This document shows, one piece after another, positions 47,726 to 60,013 of a DNA stretch of 64,000 bases. Source of the stretch: Hedera helix (lineage: Eukaryota > Streptophyta > Magnoliopsida > Apiales > Araliaceae). Both the position numbers and the translations under genes were made by a program. A model generated the notes under the pieces. The model was not told where the DNA came from. It did not search any database and saw nothing but the letters and a program-made list of their open reading frames with translations. The stretch covers positions 28,834,773 through 28,898,772 of the forward strand of contig OX359278.1 of assembly GCA_947179155.2 (NCBI GenBank). Reading direction: 5' to 3'. Position 1 is the first letter of the stretch. Each line of letters opens with the position of its first letter.

Positions 47726-48448
47726 TTAGTTCCTAAATAATTTAGGAATTAATTAATAAATAGTAGTACTATTATAAATAATTAAGTTTCTAAATGATTT
47801 AGGAATTGTAATTATAATAATTAATTAAGTTACTAAATGGTTTAGTAATTAGTTAATAAGAAGTACTCTCATTATTAAATAATTAAGTTTCTAAATGGTT
47901 TAATAATTGTAATTAATTAATTTAGTTCCTAATTAGATTGAAAATTAAATTAAAACTCTAATCCTAAATAGTTTAGAAGGGTTGTATATATCTATAAATA
48001 AAAGAAGTCTTATTATGGATTAGGTTTACACTCTTTCACAAGAATTGAGAAAGTACTTTATAATTCTCTATATCTAAGGAGTTAGAGAGAGAAAGAGAGA
48101 ATTAGGGCTAGTCACCCATGGTTTGGAGAAATTAAAATTCACTTCTTTAATTCATAGCTCTCGGTGGATTACCTCTAAAAACTTCACACTTAAGAAACTG
48201 ACATTGATCTGTGAAATCTAATCCGTGAATTTGAAGAAAAACGCGAAAGATTAAAGAGAGTTGAAATTGTACATGTGGAAGCTTAGTTCAACAAAGGTAT
48301 AAATATTTTATCCTTCCTCAATTAATAATTATCGCATAAGAAAGATCCTGGTTATGGTTCGTAAAATTTTAAAATATGATTTTGTTTGCTTCCGTTGTGC
48401 TATTACAATTAGATTATATGTATTCCATGTTTTTATAAACCAACAAGG

Positions 48449-48461
48449 TTGGTATCAAAGC
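48449..48461 (+). promoter_or_regulatory. Primer-binding site, initiator Met tRNA type
   Basis: TTGGTATCAAAGC differs by one base from the TGGTATCAGAGC complement of initiator methionine tRNA. It begins the internal part of the gypsy element, but the LTR directly before it belongs to the copia family. Confidence 0.65.
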
Positions 48462-48726
48462 TATAAGTTATAGCTCTAAGATAACGAGTACCTTAGGATA
48501 TAATCTGAGGGAGATTATATTAAATACACTTGTAAAGAGTCTGTAGACAATTTAAAAGATAAAATATCAATTATCTTAAATATTCTTAAAATATACAAAC
48601 ATTATATAAATAAAAAATTAAAATAAAGACCTTATGTAAAAGAAATATATTTAAGTCCTAAAATTCTTAAAACATAAAGAAATTATGTGAAAGAAATATT
48701 CTTAATAAAGTTAAACTCTTTTATAG

Positions 48727-49390
48727 ATGACTAACATGAATCAAGCTGATTTTGTGGAAACAAATACACAAGTTGTGGTTCTCGAGAGTGATCATGAAGA
48801 AGATCCCATAGTAAATCATGTGGAGAACCCAAGAGTGTATCGCACAGCTAGGATGCAGGTTGGGCCAGCGGTAGACCGTGTAGGTTACCATCCTTATCAT
48901 CCAGTACTAAATTTTAAAGATATCTCTGATGATGATGAGATGGATGAACATGAACATGACATGGACATCTTAGATGTTAAAGATATTGATGAAAGATAAT
49001 TAGATGAGATCATTGTTGAGATGAACGAAGAAGAAAAAGGCAATGAACAAAGAATTATTACTAGTTGCTCTTCAACATGTTATAACTGATGTAAATGTTG
49101 CTCGTGAAGAAACGGAAATAATGGTGGCAAAATACTTGGTAGAGGTACAAAAGAACCACCACCTTGAAGTCTTATTGGCTATTAAAGAAGTCGAAAAGAT
49201 CCAACTTTAAGCCGGACTTGACAATGAAAAGAATGAACGCTGCTTATCCTATTGGAAACTTCACAAGGAAGTTGAAGATTTCCTGGTGGCAAAGAATGAA
49301 TCGGGCTACGAGATCAATCAATCCATAGTGTCTAGTATGCTAAACAAGGCATTTAAGAAGGCCAAGTATAGTTATAAAAATAAAAATTAA
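48727..49390 (+). pseudogene. Extra ORF between primer site and gag of the gypsy element
   Basis: A 90-codon frame starts at 48727 (MTNMNQADFVETN) and is acidic (VLESDHEEDP, DISDDDEMDEHEHDMD). After a stop at 48997-48999 the same frame continues briefly. A frameshift near 49045 leads to a second segment up to the stop at 49388-49390, with helical, charged text (VAREETEIMVAKYLVEVQK, then VEKIQL, a stop, and EVEDFLVAKNESGYEINQS). Together these would have encoded about 220 residues with coiled-coil character. I recognise no domain. An ORF upstream of gag is known in some Tat/Ogre elements but is not what I expect in a chromovirus. Confidence 0.5.
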
Positions 49391-49624
49391 AAATTAAAAA
49401 AAAACTTTTTATTATGTAAATTATGTTTGTATGTTTTATGTATTAACTTTTCGATTTTTATAAGGGAGATTAATAGTAGTAAAGTTATTTATTTCACTTG
49501 GTGAATGTAATATGTATGTAAAAACTTAATGTTATATATAAAGTTTATTTATGAAATATTTTGTGCAAAATTATAATTTTTTTCTTTCATATTTATAATT
49601 GTTTTTCTTTTAAATTTTTAGAGA

Positions 49625-50600
49625 ATGGCAAGAAGAAGAACTCGTGCTCAAATAAGTAAAGAAAGTGTTGAAGGACCTGAGGGAAAGGGTAATAATGAAG
49701 ATAATCCAATGCAACAATTCGTAAATATATTGTTAGGTGCCTTAGAGAATCATCCAATAAATAATGCACCCCAACCATACCAAGTAACTTTTAAAGACTT
49801 TAAAAATGTTGGACCACCAAAATTTGTAGGAACAAATGAACCCATATATGCCCAAAATTGGATCAAAGAAATAAAAAAGATGTTTGACATAACAAATGTT
49901 GGATAAAATCAGAAGACAAAGTTCGCCACTTAAATGACAAAAAGTGAGGCTAACTTTTGGTGGGAGGCAAATAAAACAAGGGCAGGGAGGGCGTAATTCC
50001 TTGGAAAAGGTTTAAGAAGATCTTCTTTGAAAACTATTTCCCACGAAGCATGTAGAACAAGATGAAAGTCTGATTCTTGAATCTTAAGCAAGGTGATATG
50101 ACTGTGCCCCAATACGCCTCAAAATTTAATGAACTCACACGTTTTGTTCAGCATCAAGTAGATACGGAGGAGTGTAAGACTAGGAGGTTTAAAGAAGGGT
50201 TGAAACCTTGGTTATGTAACAAGTTAACTAACTTTCAGTTAGATAACTATTCACAACTTCTGGAAAAGGCGATCATTGCTGAAGGTGGTAGTGAAGCCTT
50301 GGAAAAATTTAATAAAGAAAATAACAAGAAAAAGAATGAGGGAGGTACAAGCAGAAGATGAGGAAGTTCAGGGGAAGTAACACTAATAACAATAACAAAA
50401 GAAAATGTATGGGGGAAATAAAAATAACAAGAAGAGAGATAGTAAAAAGAAAATAGAAGCTTGTAGGATTTGTGGCATGGGCCACTTGGGAGAGTGTCTG
50501 AAGGGAAAAAATATTTGTTACGAATGTAACAAGAAGGGCACTTAGCATACAACTGCCCAACACCAAAGAATGATAAATGCTTCAACTATGGAGCAAGAGG
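49625..50600 (+). pseudogene. Ty3/gypsy gag (capsid and zinc knuckle), broken
   Basis: The first frame (49625-49906) starts MARRRTRAQISKE and has the capsid-type text FVGTNEPIYAQNWIKEIKKM. After a stop, a second frame (50077-50361) continues the retrotransposon gag domain (MTVPQYASKFNELTRFV, FKEGLKPWLCNKL). A zinc-knuckle region follows at 50460-50600 in shifted frames (CRICGMGHLGEC; CYECNKKG). At least two frameshifts or stops separate the parts. This is the usual chromovirus order before the protease. Confidence 0.85.
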
Positions 50601-50615
50601 ACCTCAAGCTAAGAT

Positions 50616-53554
50616 GTGCCTAAAGGAAGGAGCAAGGCAACCAATTCCACTCCAACTACTACACCTAAAGGCCCAGGTCATCCAATGACAAGGACCTTCA
50701 ATATGACTGTGAGAGATGCTGTCGCATCTCAAGATATAGTGTTAGGTATCATTCCGATCAACACCATAAATGTTTATGTGTTATTTAACTCAGGTGCTAC
50801 TTGCTCTTTTATATCACATTAATTTGCTAAGAAATTGAATATACCTAGTGAAAACTTAAACTCCCCTTTGAACATAGAAATTGTCAATAGGGAAATCATA
50901 CCTGTTAAAAACACACTTAAGAACTATTGCATAGTGATTAAAGGTCACGTGTTTAAAAGAGATCATATTCCTATTCAGTTAGGGAAATTCGATGTTATTT
51001 TAGGAATTGATTGGTTGACTAATCATAAAGTGATGATTGATTGCCAGCAGAAGTGCGTGAACCTTGTGACAACATTAAAGTCAAAAGTTATTTTCAATAG
51101 AAATAAAATCCAAGGAAATCTTGTTTCTTGTCGGCAATGCAAGCAAAGAGATTACTTCAGAAAGGATGTCAAGGCCATTTGGCTCATATCGTAAACATCT
51201 AAAGGAAAAGGGTTAGATATAGATCAAATACCAGTTGTAAGGGAATTCGCAGATGTGTTTCTCGATGACTTACCTGGTCCTTCACCTGATAGAGAGATTG
51301 AGTTTGTCATCGACTTAACACCAAGAACTACGCTAGTATCAAAGGCTCCATATAGGATGGCACCTATGGAGATGAAGGAATTAATGGTTCAACTATAAGA
51401 ATTGCTGGAAATGTAGTACATTCAAACTAGTGTTTCTCCATAGAGAGCACCAATGTTGTTTACCAAAAAGAAGGATGGAACTTTTAGATTATGTATCCAT
51501 TATCGTGAATTAAACAATTTGACTATAATTATTAATTATCCATTGCCCAGGATAGACGACTTATTTGATCAATTGAAAAGGCCAGAATATTTCTCCAAAA
51601 TTGATCTACGGTCGGGTTATCATCAATTAAAGGTGAGAAGTGAGGATGTGCCAAAAATAGCTTTTCGCACACGTTACGGATATTACGAGTTTTTGGTAAT
51701 ATCGTTTGGATTAACAAATACGCCGATAGCATTCATGGATTTAATGCATAGGGTTTTTAGGCCATATTTAGACAAGTTTGTAGTAGTGTTCATCGATGAT
51801 ATCTTGGTATATTTGAAAAAACTAGAGGAACATGTTGAACACTTGAAAAGTGTACTAGAAACCCTGAGAAGAGAACAACTCTAGGCTAATTTTTCAAAGT
51901 GTGAGTTTTGGTTAGAAAAAGTTTAGTTATTGGGTCATGTAATTGACAAGAACAAAATTGTAGTGGATCTATCGAAGATTGAAGCAGTGGTGAATTGGGA
52001 GCAACCAAAGACACCAACTTAAGTAAGAAGTTTCTTAGGTTTGGCAAGATACTATAGACGATTTATTATAGATTTTTCAAATATAGCAACTCTGTTAACC
52101 AACGTAACAAGGAAAACTGTGAAGTATGTATAAATAGACAAATGTGAAGAAAATTTTTAGGAGTTGAAAAAGAAATTAAACATAACGCCAATATTATCTT
52201 TAGCAAATAATAATTGAGGTCTTGTAGTCTACAGTGATACCTCATATAAAGGATTAGGTTGCGTTCTGATGCAACATGAGAAAGTTATTGCTTATGCTTC
52301 ACGATAATTAAAGGATTATGAAGTAAGGTATCCTACTCATGATCTGGAGTTAGCAGCGGTAGTATTTACTTTAAAATTTTGGAGGCATTACTTGTATGGA
52401 GAACGGTATAAAATTTATATTGATCACAAGAGTTTGAAGTATATTTTCACATATTGAGAGTTAAATATGAGACAAAGACGGTGGCTGAAATTGATAAAAT
52501 ATTATAACTGTGAAATCTTATATCATCCGGGAAAGGCCAACGTAGTTGAGGATGCACTAAGCAAGAAGAGTCAAGAGAAGCTAATGATGTTAACAACTCA
52601 GGATGAGTTATTAAAAGAATTTTCTAGACCTGAAATTAAAGTGAGAGTTCCTTCTGTCTCAACAAAAAATTTATTTGTTATGGAAGATCACTTAATATTA
52701 TTAAGTAAGATAAAGGAAATACAAGAGAATGATGGAGAATATGTGAAAATAAAGAAATCAACTAAGAAGGTGGATAGTAAGTTCAAGATAAATGAGGAGG
52801 GAATCGTCAGGTTCGAATTCAGAATATGGGTACCTACAGTACAAGAGTTAAAAGAAGAAATTATGTCAGAAACACATAGTACTAAGTTTTAATTCACCCA
52901 GGTAGCACCAAGATGTATAAAGTCGTAAGTAGACATTTTTGGTGGTCAAATATGAAGAGAGAGGTGACTGAATTTGTTAGTATGTGTTCAACGTGCCAAA
53001 AAATAAATGCAGAACATCAAAGACCAGGCAAGTTGTTACAATCGTTGGAAATTTCAGAGTGAAAATAGGAGCATATTATAATGGATTTTGTAGTACAACT
53101 TCCAACTACACAAAAGGGTCATGATGCAATTTGGGTGATTGTGGACCGACTAACTAAGTTTGCTCACTTTTTACCAATTAAGATCAAATTTACTTTAGAT
53201 CGACTTGCCAAGTTGTACATAAAAGAGATTGTATCAAGGCATAGGGTTCTGATTTCAATTATGTTCGATCAAGAACCTTGATTTACATCAAACTTCTGGA
53301 GAAGCCTTTAAGAACATCTGGGAACATAATTAAGATGAAGTACGACTTATTATCCACAAACCGATGGACAAAGCGAAAGAACGATTCAAACGTTAGAAGT
53401 TATGCTGAGAACCTTTATAATGGACTTTGAAGGAAGTTGGGAAGATCACTTACCTTTGGTGGAGTTCACGTATAATAATAACTATCACGCTAGCATTGGA
53501 ATGCCACCTTGCGAAGCATTATATAGAAGAAAGTGTAGAACACTTGTATTTTGG
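50616..53554 (+). pseudogene. Ty3/gypsy pol: protease, RT, RNase H, integrase (5' part), broken
   Basis: Protease is at 50616-51194, with the active-site motif as NSGATCSFIS (Asp to Asn) and VILGIDWL. The reverse transcriptase begins near 51235 (VREFADVFLDDLPG); a 143-codon frame (51453-51884) has YFSKIDLRSGYHQ, FGLTNTP and the catalytic FIDD at its residues 113-116. RNase H follows with VVYSDTSYKGLG (52225-52260), YASR and LELAAVVF. The integrase has a CSTCQK zinc-motif part (52985), MDFVVQLP (first Asp), a degraded second motif (MFDQEP) and the GQSERTIQ Glu motif (53370). About ten stops or shifts are visible. The frame is cut at CRTLVFW by the Athila-like insertion and resumes at 59390. 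Confidence 0.9.
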
Positions 53555-55045
53555 TGATAATTGGATTTTTTTTAATCTATTTATTGAATATTTTTAAGCT
53601 TAATTATTTGCAAGTTTTTAAGTATTTTATTTGTTAATACGCATTATTATTATTTTTGATATTTTAATATTATTTTTATTTTATTTCTATAAGAAAAATG
53701 GAGGAATTAATGTTTAGTGGCAATATAGTAAATTACGCAGCATTGCATGGCCTCACAAAGCGCGCTTGCGTTTAGAATTAACGGATGGCAAAGCGAAGAC
53801 GTTTTACGGTGCTTGAAGAATCAATCTTGCTTGCCTAGCGCAGAGCATGGATTAAGGCTGGGAAACTATGCCGTTTTAGAGCGACTGTGCAAAAAAAAAA
53901 AATAGAAAACGCGTCATGCGCGGACGGAAAGATTGTAGTCTGCAAATCAATTTGTGCCTCGTGGAGCCTCTCGTTTACCACTTTTCCTTGATTCGTTTTG
54001 CATGTGATTTCTTATGGTTTGTTTCAATTTCTTCGAGGGCCCCACATGGAATATATCATCTCCAATTTTGGTTATTAGCAGTGGCGTGTTTTCCTTCCTA
54101 GAGGATCCCATCAGATTAGTTAATTAAGGAGATGTTTTTAATTGTAAATTAATTCATAATAGATTTTGGAAAAATCATGTACAGGTCCTATAAATACATT
54201 ATAAGACTCTTGTTTTTAGAAATTAACATATATTAACATAGATTATAATAGATTAACATATTATTAACATAGAGTTAGAATATAATAGATTAATTTTATG
54301 AGTTTAGAAGTAAATATTCAATGCAAAAGATTCGAGAATTAAAGTCGGAGCTTAGGAATTGAAGGTGATCCGAGTGACAGACGAATATCAAAACACAGAT
54401 TCAATTTCTTTTCTTTTACTTTATTTCTGTAATTTTGAGATGTTAAATTATTTGTGGATAATTTATTATTTAGTTATGACTAATCTTTAATTGAGATTGC
54501 AATTGAACCTAATGTGTAGTTTATTTTTTTTAATAATTATTAATGATTATATATGAATTGTTTATCATATTTTGTGCGTTCATGTATAATTATTTGCGCA
54601 GTAATTATTGAGAAAATCTATATGAAATAAAAAATGAATTATAGGCTTAGATTCGGATATAATAACATGTGAATTTATTTATTCCTTTTAGGAAGAGTAA
54701 CATGATAATATATAGGATGAATATATCTATATGTCACATGTAACATTATTGAGAGTTTGTTCTTAATGAATCTATTTTATCTTTTGCATGAAAATAGCAA
54801 CATAACTAAAATGTCTTTTTATTAATTATTGAAAAATGTTAATAAATAGGTAGGCAATCTCAATTAATAATTTTATATAATTAATTAATTAAAAAGGAAA
54901 TGAAGAGATTTAAATGAAGCATTGAAAAAATTTATGGTCTTAAGTATTTTTAATTCCCTGTGAGTTCGACACTTGACTTAATCATTATATTACTTGTGGG
55001 ATGCGTATACTTGCGTGTTAATTGCTAATCAAAGTTAAGAAAATA
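53555..55045 (+). repeat. Left LTR of the Athila-like element
   Basis: It aligns with 57726-59389 throughout: shared ATCTATTTATTGAATATTTT, GCATTGCATGGC, TCGTTTACCACTTTTCCTTG and CTCGACTTAATC/TTGACTTAATC near the end. A TATA-like CTATAAATACAT lies near 54189-54200. It lacks an approximately 140-bp block present near 59120-59270 in the right LTR. Confidence 0.88.
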
Positions 55046-55051
55046 AGTTTT

Positions 55052-55110
55052 TAGCGCCATTGCGGGGGATCGAACCCAAGTCATCCGCTTGACAGGCGGA
55101 TATACTTACC
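55052..55110 (-). other. Extended tRNA-Asp-complementary primer-binding region
   Basis: Read on the minus strand, this is GGTAAGTATATCCGCCTGTC, AAGCGGATGACTTGGGTTCG, ATCCCCCGCAATGGCGCTA: the 3' 59 or so bases of a plant nuclear tRNA-Asp with anticodon GTC (complement GAC at 55091-55093). About eight or nine positions differ from the sequence I recall. A normal primer site would cover about 18 nt (55052-55069). The match stops in the D loop, and the 5' acceptor strand is absent, so it is not a functional tRNA gene. It begins six bases after the left LTR. Confidence 0.85.
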
Positions 55111-55214
55111 GAGGAATTAATTTAATAATTTTTATCAGTATTAATTTTAGTAAAATTAGTTTTAATTTAAACTTTTTTACTTTTTTTTTAGGTACAATAG
55201 CTGCATTTAATTCT

Positions 55215-55940
55215 TAATGGTCTTCTGCGTGGATGGATCGACCAAGGGTAGAATTAATTGAGCAAATGATTACACAGTTCGCGTAGCTTGAAAGAAAAAT
55301 TGGCACTCTTAAAAATCAATCCATTCAGAATACCTACAATCAGTAGCAATATAGTTACACTCCAAACTGTTATCATCTAGGTTGGCAAGATCATCTAAGC
55401 TATTCATGGAATAATAATCAAGATCAATTCTTGGCCCCAAGTTATTATCATCAGGATTTTCAATACTCACATCTATAGCAACAAGAGCAAAAATCTAATT
55501 TAGAGAAAATTCTTGATAGGTTTTTAGTGCGAACTAAGATGAGGATGAATAATAAAGAAATTTTTGCTCTAAGTTCACCATACCCGTTAGAATTTTCATA
55601 TCAACCTCGGTCATACGAAATCTCGTATCAACCTCCATCGCAACAAGAGGAAAAATTAAATTTAGAGGAAATTCTTGTGAGGTTTATAAATAATACCGAG
55701 ATGAGTAGTAAACGTAATAAATAATGAATGCAAGAGTGGGAAATTTGAAGGGTAAAATGTAGATTCAAAGGGAAGATGATGAGATTCGAAGGGAACAACT
55801 TACCAATATAGTCAACAGTTGTCTTCGTAATATTTTATCTAGTGATACATAGATTAATCTTGTGGAGGAAAGTAAAGAGCAGTGTGAGGCAGATACATTA
55901 GAAAATGGCAAGGAGTTTCAAGAGGCTATGGAAGAAATTT
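55215..55940 (+). pseudogene. Athila/Tat-type gag remnant
   Basis: Fragments in one frame read RPRVELIEQMITQFA, KIGTLKNQSIQN, then GWQDHLSYSWNNNQDQF and QEQKSNLEKILDRFLVRTK; a second, similar motif in the 65-codon frame at 55527-55724 reads QQEEKLNLEEILVRFINN. This N-rich text followed by KxNLE(D/E)xxxxFI resembles the C-terminal part of gag in Athila/Retand-type elements as I recall them. The QxKxNLEEIL segment appears twice, suggesting an internal duplication. Stops are present. Confidence 0.6.
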
Positions 55941-57725
55941 AATGTGGTCACGTTTTGATGATGAAGATGATGATAAGGTTAAAAAAAAGATGAGTAAGAT
56001 TTGGGAGGAAGAAAAGAAATATTAGGATGATTAAGCCTTGGATTTAAATAGTATTAAGAAAATTCGATTGTGCCTTCCGTGTAAAAATTTTAGAATTCTG
56101 AGGAGTACTATCGGGTTGACTTTGTTGAAGGCAATGATAACATAGATGAATTTAAGTTTGGGAGTGGTTCGTAATTTTTCAAGAATGTCATGGAGATCAA
56201 AGAAAAAACGAAAAGGAGACATGAAAAAATAATTTTTGCGATTGAGCCTGATTGAATGAAATGGTGTAGTTAGGCTGAGACTTTAAAACAAACGCGTTTA
56301 TTGGGAGGTAATCCAAGATTTAGTTTTAATTTTTATTTTTAGTAGATTTTTTTAATAATAAATTTTAGTTTTTTTTATTTGTTTTAATATTTTATTTTTA
56401 TTTTTTTTCAGGTTTATTCAATGCATCCAAGATTAGCATATGAGGAGAAAATTGCTACATATACAAGGGAGTTCTACGCTCTTAATTTTTTATTTTATTT
56501 TATACATTGAGGACAATGTATGTTTTAAGTTTGGGGTGTGGGTAAAATTTGATTTTTTTTTTTAAGATTTTATAATTTTTTAGGTTTTATTTTAGTTTAA
56601 ATTTTAGAATTTTGTGGGTATATTCATTACAAACCCTCACGAGACACAACTTGTCCACTTGGGGTTTAAATGCTTGTTGTACATGCTAAGTGTAATCATG
56701 TTTCCTACGAAAATGGGATAACTTAATTTTTAGAATGAGTATCTTAAACAATAAATTAATTGAATTAAATTTATGGCCAATGATAAAATTTTTAGTTTTT
56801 ATTTAATAACTTTTAAAAAATTGATAAATTTTTGTTAGTCTAAATTTTGGCATATTGTTGGTTATTATTTTATTTGAGATTTTGTAAATTTTTAAGTACA
56901 TATCCATTTGTTTTGAACTAGTTTTAACTTAGATAAGGCTTATGTGGTTAATTGCTTATGATAGATATTTATGAATTCTATAATTTATTTGATCATAACT
57001 TAAAACAAAATATTAGGCGAATTATAATTTAGGAAAGATGATTTAGGTAAATTGTTCTAGGATTGTTTAAAGAATTGATCTTTTTCGAGTTCAATTAATA
57101 GTCATATGGTGAGATTGAGCATAAAACGCACTCATTCATAAACGTGTAAGGAAAACGAGATGGAGCGTAAAACGCACTTGTGAACATAAAAAAAAGAGTG
57201 AGATGGAATATAAAATGCACTCACCTATGATGAATCAAGAAAAAATATAATAATATGTTTGAAAATGAATGTGGTGAACTTAAAAAAAATGATCATAGTG
57301 TACATAATGTAAAAAAAAAAAAATTTGATCCTTTAATGTATATTTGCCTTTATTAGCGAATAGTGATATGAAAAAGTGAATTATAGAGTTTTGTTTTATA
57401 ATTTTTTTATTGTGTAATATCTTTTATGAGCCATTTAATTAAATAAATTTATCTGAGTTTAAATTAGTTTCATGCATTTGGTATCACACACTCACGAAGG
57501 GTCTTGAGTTGAGTAAAATTAATAAATATATTAAAATTTTGGATTTTGCATAATTTTGAATTTTTTTTGAGTTATCATTTAAAAAATCTTTAAGATTATT
57601 AATTTTATTCACATTTATTCTTTGCTTGATTTGTTAGGTTAATTAGTTGATTTAGTAGAGCCTTAGTTTTAATTTTTATTTCTGTTTTGCTTGAGGGCAA
57701 GTAAAGAGTTAAGTTTGGGGGTATT
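55941..57725 (+). other. Non-coding interior of the Athila-like element
   Basis: No pol sequence is present. Two purine tracts of the type AAGTTTGGGG occur: near 56526-56536 after TTGAGGACAATGTATG, and near 57710-57721 just before the right LTR after TTGAGGGCAAGTAAAG. The latter is the polypurine tract; the former is a duplicate or a relic. A GAGATGGAGCGTAAAACGCA-like phrase repeats three times near 57110-57215. Confidence 0.65.
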
Positions 57726-59389
57726 TGATAATTAATTTTTTTTTTATCTATTTATTGAATATTTTTAGAATTAATTATTTGTGAGTTTTTAAGTATTTTT
57801 AATATTTTAGGTATTTTATTTGTTATTATGCATTATTATTATTTTTGATATTTTGATATTATTTTAATTTTATTTATATAGAAAAAATTGAGGAATTAAT
57901 GTTTTGCGGCAATATGGTAAATTATGTAGCATTGCATGGCTGCGCAAGGCGCACTTGCGTTTCGAATTAGCGGATGGCAGAGCAACGGCGTTTTGCAGTG
58001 CTTTAAGAATCAGTCTTGCGCGTCTAGCGCAGAGCACGGATTAAGGCTGGGAAACGGTGCCATCTTGGAGCGACTGTGCATAAAAAAAAAATAGAAAATG
58101 CACCATGTGTGGACGGAAGGATTGTAGTCTGCAGATCATTTTGTGCCGCGTGGAGCCTCTCGTTTACCACTTTTCCTTGATTTGTTCTGCATGTGATTTC
58201 TTGCAGTTTGTTTCAATTTCTTCGAGGGTCCCACACAGAATATATCATCTCCAATTTTTTTTTATTAGCAGTGGCGTGTTTTCCATCCTAGAGGGCCCCA
58301 ACAGATTAGTTAATTAAGGAGATGTTTTTAATTGTAAATTAATTCTTAATAGGTTTTGGAAAAATCATGTACTTCTATAAATATATTATGAGACTCTTAT
58401 TTTCAAAAATTAATATATATTAACAAAAATTATAACAGATTAACAGATTATTAACATATAATTATAATAAAGTAGATTGATTTTATGAGTTTAGAAGCAT
58501 ATATTCAATGCGAATGATTCGAGAATTAAAGATGGAGCTTAGGAATTAAAGACTATGATCTGAGTCACAAACGGATATCAAAACACAAATTCGATTTCTT
58601 TTCCTTTACTTTTATTTCTATAATTTTGAGATGTTGAATTATTTGTGAATAATTTATTATTTAGTTATGGGCTAATCTTCAATTGAGATTGCAATTGAAC
58701 CCAATGTGTAGTTTAATTTATTTTATTTTTCTTTTAATTATTAATAATTATATATGAATTGTTTATCATATTTTATGTGTTCATGTATAATTATTTGCGC
58801 AATAATTATTGAGATAATCTATATGAAATAAAAAATGGATTATAAGTTTAGATTCGGATATGATAACATGTGAATTTGTTTATTATTTTCGGGAAGAGTA
58901 GCATGATAGTGTATATAATGAATATATCTATATGCCACATATAACGTTATTGAGAGTTTGTTCTTAATGAATCTATTTTAAGTGTTTTGCATGAACATAG
59001 CAACATAACTAAAATAGGTTTTTTTATTAAATGTTGAAAAAGGTTAATAAATAGTTAAGCATTTCAGTTAACAATTTTATATAATTAATTAATTAAAAAA
59101 GAAGTGAATAGATTTAAATGAAGCATTAAAAAAAATTATAATATTAAATATTTTTAGTCTGATTTTAATTATTGCTATTTAAATTAATTTAGTTAATAAT
59201 TTTAATTAGATTTTATTTTATAATTTAATTGTATTTGTTTAAATAAAATTAATTTAATATAAAATTAGTAATGGGTAATAAGTATTTTTAATTCCCTGTG
59301 AGTTCAACACTCGACTTAATCATTATATTACTTGTCGATCGCGTATACGTATACTTATGTGTTAATTGCTAATTAAAATTAGGCAAACA
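57726..59389 (+). repeat. Right LTR of the Athila-like element
   Basis: It starts TGATAATTAATTTT after the purine tract and ends GGCAAACA. It is 1,664 bp against 1,491 bp for the left LTR. Most of the difference is an AT-rich block near 59120-59270 plus a short TTTTAATATTTTAG insertion near 57806. Substitutions between the LTRs are common, so the insertion is not recent. Confidence 0.88.
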
Positions 59390-60013
59390 GTTGGGATGAA
59401 GTCGGCGAAAGACAAATACTTGGGCCGTAACTGGTTCAGCAAACAGCAAAGGTAGCTCGAACGATACAAACAAGGTTACGAGCTGCTCAAGAATGACAGA
59501 AAAGATATGCAGACTTGTATCGAAAGAAAAGAAATTTTGAAGTCGGAAGTCATGTCTTCCTAAAAGTATCTCCATGAAAAGAGAAGATTCGTTTTAGAAA
59601 GATATGAAAGTTGAGTCCGAGATTTGTAAGACGATTTGAGATTTTAAGGAGAATATGTGAAGTAGCTTATGAAGTAGCCCTACCTACAGAACTGGAACAT
59701 GTTCATAATGTTTTTCATGTTTCAGTATTGCATCCCTCTAAACCCGACTACAAACATGTTATTAATTATGAGCCAACCCATATCGAGAAGGATCTAAGTT
59801 ACGAAGAAATTCCTGTTTAGATAATCGATAGGAAAGAGCAAGTGCTGAGGAACAAAGTGATGCCTTCAGTTAAAGTAATATGGAGGAATCAAACTATAGA
59901 AGATGCTACATGGGAGTTAGAAGAAAAGATGAAGATAGAATATCCGCACTTCTTTTCTTAATTTTGTACTACAATTTTGGAGACGAAATTCTTATAAGGA
60001 GTGGTGAAGGTAA
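59390..60013 (+). pseudogene. Ty3/gypsy pol 3' end: integrase C terminus and chromodomain-like tail
   Basis: It continues the integrase after the insertion: WDEVGERQILGP, then AARERQKRYADLY-like text (AAQERQKRYADLYRKKRNF) and GSHVFLKVSP. A 69-codon frame (59611-59820) reads SPRFVRRFEILRRI and HVHNVFHVSVLHP. The tail (59821-59960) reads DRKEQVLRNKVMPSVKVIWR followed by DATWELEEKMKIEYPHFF, the chromodomain-like tail of Tekay/Del-type chromoviruses. Text ending GACGAAATTCTTATAAGGAG (59980-59999) is the usual purine-rich lead-in to the 3' LTR. Stops are present. Confidence 0.85.

Larger units (their letters stand above)
53555..59389 (+). mobile_element. Non-autonomous Athila/Tat-like LTR retrotransposon in the gypsy integrase
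   Basis: The whole 5,835-bp element is present. It starts TGATAATTGG and ends GGCAAACA, with 5-bp flanks TTTGG (53550-53554) and GTTGG (59390-59394), one mismatch. The interrupted integrase frame (CRTLVFW / WDEVGER) confirms the empty site. Left and right LTRs are 53555-55045 and 57726-59389. Order is LTR, tRNA-Asp-type primer site, gag-like remnant, long non-coding part, purine tract, LTR. No pol genes are present, so movement would have needed helper proteins. The primer type and the AAGTTTGGGG tracts fit the Athila/Tat group. Confidence 0.88.

Noticed and set aside
55052..55110. A tRNA-Asp gene
   Set aside because: The 5' acceptor strand and the first half of the D arm are missing, and the position right after an LTR explains it as a primer-binding region.
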